Translations under genes and position numbers: made by a program
Assembly: GCA_900772835.1 (NCBI GenBank)
Contig: CAAGSA010000047.1
Span: forward strand, 1 to 23,665
DNA length: 23,665 nucleotides
Reading direction: 5' to 3'
Source of the DNA: an uncultured Prevotella sp.
GTDB lineage: Bacteria > Bacteroidota > Bacteroidia > Bacteroidales > Bacteroidaceae
Notes under the pieces: model-generated
Databases searched by the model: none
Told to the model about the DNA's origin: nothing
Seen by the model: the letters and a program-made list of their open reading frames with translations, nothing else
Shown: piece after piece, positions 21,880 through 23,665 of the stretch
Layout of the letters: the number at the start of each line of letters is the position of its first letter
Numbering within the stretch: position 1 is the stretch's first letter

Positions 21880-23103
21880 TTAGTCGTTGTAGTGTGCGGT
21901 GAGCTCACATATTTTCACCACCACCTGCATAGCCTTCTCCATCACCTGGATGCTGATAAACTCATAAGGCCCGTGGAAGTTCACGCCGCCGGCGAAGATG
22001 TTGGGGCAGGGTAGTCCCTTGAACGAGAGCTGCGCTCCGTCGGTACCACCGCGAATCGGCGCTACCTTCGGCGGCACGCCACACTCTTCCATTGCCTTCA
22101 GCACGATGTCGATGACGTGCATGTTCGGGTCAATCTTCTCCTTCATGTTGTAGTACTGGTCGTTGACGGCGATGTCCACCGTTCCCTCGCCGTACTTCTC
22201 GTTCATCTTCTGTGCCACAGAAGTGATGAAGCGCTTGCGGTCCTCGAACAGCTTGCGGTCGTGGTCGCGTATGATGTACGACAGTTTGGCGTGCTCAATG
22301 CCCGACTCAATACCGAGCAGATGATAGAAGCCCTCGTAGCCTTCGGTCGTCTCAGGAGTCTCGTCGGCAGGCAGCATTCCGATGAATTCGGCAGCCAGCA
22401 TATTGGCGTTCACCATCTTTCCCTTGGCATAGCCCGGATGCACGCTCACGCCCTTGATGTTCACCTTTGCCGATGCGGCATTGAAGTTCTCGTATTCCAG
22501 GTCGCCCAGGTCGCCGCCGTCCATGGTGTATGCCCACTGGCATCCGAATTTCTCCACATTGAAGTGGTGTGCTCCCATACCGATTTCCTCGTCAGGGTTG
22601 AAGCCCATGCGTATGTCGCCGTGTTCAATCTCGTCGTGGTCGCGCAGCCAGCACATGGCCTGCACGATTTCTGCTATGCCTGCCTTGTCGTCTGCGCCGA
22701 GCAGTGTGTGTCCGTCGGTCACAATCAGGTCTTCTCCCTTGTGCAGGAGCAGTTCCGGGAATTTCTTCGGCGATGAAACGATGCCTTCGGAGAGAGTGAT
22801 GTCGGAGCCGTCGTAGTTTTCCACGATGCGCGGCTTCACGTCCTTTCCGCTGCAGTCTGGCGACGTGTCGTAGTGGCTGATGAATCCTATGGTAGGGATG
22901 TTCTTCTTCGTGTTCGCCTTCAGAGTGGCATAGATGTAGCCCTGCTCGTCCATTTCCACATCGCTGAAGCCTTCTGCCTTCAGCTCATCGCGCAGGAACT
23001 CGGCGAATATCAGTTGCTTGCTTGTGCTCGGCACGGTCTGGCTGTCTTCGGCAGCCTGTGTGTCGAACTTCACATAATTCAGGAATCTTTCTGTTATGTT
23101 CAT
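21880..23103 (-). CDS. pepT: Peptidase T (tripeptide aminopeptidase, M20B)
   Basis: This 407-residue protein matches the full length of PepT. The dizinc site is visible: His77 and Asp79 in ISHYDT, Asp139 in GADDKAG (bridging), the catalytic Glu172 and ligand Glu173 in DEEIG, Asp196 in MDGGD, and a late His in NFHGPYEF. The central lid domain (about 205-315) carries VSVHPGYAKGKMVNA. The enzyme removes the N-terminal residue from tripeptides in the cytoplasm, which fits an amino-acid- and peptide-using gut or oral bacterium. It is a single-gene unit with its own promoter and terminator. No anomalies are seen. Confidence 0.95.
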   Translation of the reverse strand: MNITERFLNYVKFDTQAAEDSQTVPSTSKQLIFAEFLRDELKAEGFSDVEMDEQGYIYATLKANTKKNIPTIGFISHYDTSPDCSGKDVKPRIVENYDGSDITLSEGIVSSPKKFPELLLHKGEDLIVTDGHTLLGADDKAGIAEIVQAMCWLRDHDEIEHGDIRMGFNPDEEIGMGAHHFNVEKFGCQWAYTMDGGDLGDLEYENFNAASAKVNIKGVSVHPGYAKGKMVNANMLAAEFIGMLPADETPETTEGYEGFYHLLGIESGIEHAKLSYIIRDHDRKLFEDRKRFITSVAQKMNEKYGEGTVDIAVNDQYYNMKEKIDPNMHVIDIVLKAMEECGVPPKVAPIRGGTDGAQLSFKGLPCPNIFAGGVNFHGPYEFISIQVMEKAMQVVVKICELTAHYND

Positions 23104-23139
23104 TTCAGTATTATTTTGAATGGTTAAATCAATACGTCA

Positions 23140-23172
23140 GCAAATTTATAAATGATTATTGAGGTATGCAAG
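23140..23172 (-). promoter_or_regulatory. Promoter of pepT
   Basis: On the minus strand TAAATTTGC (23140-23148) matches the Bacteroidetes -7 box, and CTTG (23169-23172) lies 20 bases upstream at the -33 position. The start codon is 37 bases downstream of the -7 box. This is the best promoter in the window. Confidence 0.5.
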
Positions 23173-23372
23173 AAAAAGGGCGGATTTTAAGTTTTTTATT
23201 TGTTTTATGCGCACTCTATCGCCGCTATTCATGTGCCATCCGCCAGTACTTCTATCGTGTTTTGTGTTGGATTACTGTGCCAAAAACATAATCAAGAAAC
23301 CAAAGAATTACAAAAAGCACCGTAAAGCGTCTTTAAGATGAAAAGGGAACAATCCAATTATAGCAACGACAG

Positions 23373-23665
23373 ATGAATATCACAATAAACAGAATTTTTT
23401 CGAGAGCTATTGCAGCATCGTGCGGACTACTGGCATACACAAGCGTGTATGCCGGAAAAACCGTTGCCGACTATAAGCCCAAGGACTACGTATGGACCAC
23501 GCAGAGCCAGAACTCATCCGGTTCGATGCCTTGCGGCGGACACGATGTGGGAATGAACGTATGGGTGGAGAACGGCGACATACTCTTCTATGTTTCCAAA
23601 AGCGGAATGCTCGACGAGAACAACACCCTGCTCAAGGCAGGACGCTTCCGTCTGAACATAAAAGG
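23373..23665 (+). CDS. Secreted DUF5703-type glycosidase (5' part only)
   Basis: The frame starts at 23373 and stays open to the window edge (97 codons). Residues 1-27 look like a signal peptide ending near SVYA. The mature part contains SQNSSGSMPCGGHDVGMNVW followed by VENGDILFYVSKSGMLDENN, the signature of the DUF5703 N-terminal domain found in large Bacteroidetes glycosidases. These are usually 700-900 residues, so most of the gene lies outside the window. Carbohydrate breakdown is likely; the substrate is unknown. No strong Shine-Dalgarno is seen. Confidence 0.8.
   Translation, partial: MNITINRIFSRAIAASCGLLAYTSVYAGKTVADYKPKDYVWTTQSQNSSGSMPCGGHDVGMNVWVENGDILFYVSKSGMLDENNTLLKAGRFRLNIK

Noticed and set aside
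1..23665. CRISPR arrays, tRNA, rRNA, prophage or transposase genes
   Set aside because: No regularly spaced repeats, clover-leaf segments, rRNA signatures or transposase/phage motifs were seen on either strand.

Overview
The window looks like a chromosomal segment from a Bacteroidales bacterium, most likely Prevotellaceae. The grounds are: several start regions with weak or no Shine-Dalgarno sequence, Bacteroidetes-type -7 boxes (TAnnTTTG followed by C) upstream of several genes, a rhamnogalacturonan-type glycoside hydrolase operon, a DUF5703 glycosidase, a secreted protein with a cleaved-adhesin-like module and a Por-like C-terminal tail, and a two-RCK_C CPA2 antiporter. The genus is an inference; no rRNA or tRNA is present to confirm it.

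Layout. (1) 145-3421, plus strand: five co-directional genes of mostly unknown role. They encode a small C-tail-anchored protein, a membrane-anchored small GTPase-like protein, an unrecognised 242-residue protein, and two tandem paralogues with a novel-looking N-terminal domain plus a DnaJ-type cysteine-rich zinc module but no J domain. (2) 3478-8600, minus strand: a GH106-GH105-GH28 operon for pectin (rhamnogalacturonan I) breakdown, with a repeat-bearing upstream region. (3) 8843-10312, minus: an alpha-D-phosphohexomutase. (4) 10561-12490, plus: a classical AAA ATPase followed by two related small YbjN-like proteins, closed by a very strong hairpin. (5) 12491-13767: about 1.3 kb of mostly AT-rich sequence with no convincing gene, holding a possible gene remnant and a 173-bp element bounded by ~35-bp inverted repeats (MITE-like). 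(6) 13768-16727, minus: a Zn/Cd-type P1B ATPase downstream of an EamA-family permease, separated by a 23-bp palindrome with repeated TTGCAA sites. (7) 16875-19145, minus: a CPA2 cation/proton antiporter. (8) 19393-21429, minus: a secreted cell-surface protein. (9) 21880-23103, minus: peptidase T. (10) 23373-end, plus: the start of a secreted DUF5703 protein.

How they work together. GH106, GH105 and GH28 would cooperate to remove rhamnose and galacturonate units from pectic oligosaccharides. SusC/SusD and the sensor are not in the window. The best candidates for undescribed systems are the GTPase/zinc-module cluster at the left end and the AAA plus paired YbjN-like cluster in the middle. For both, the functions are unproven and the grouping rests on strand, spacing and domain content only.
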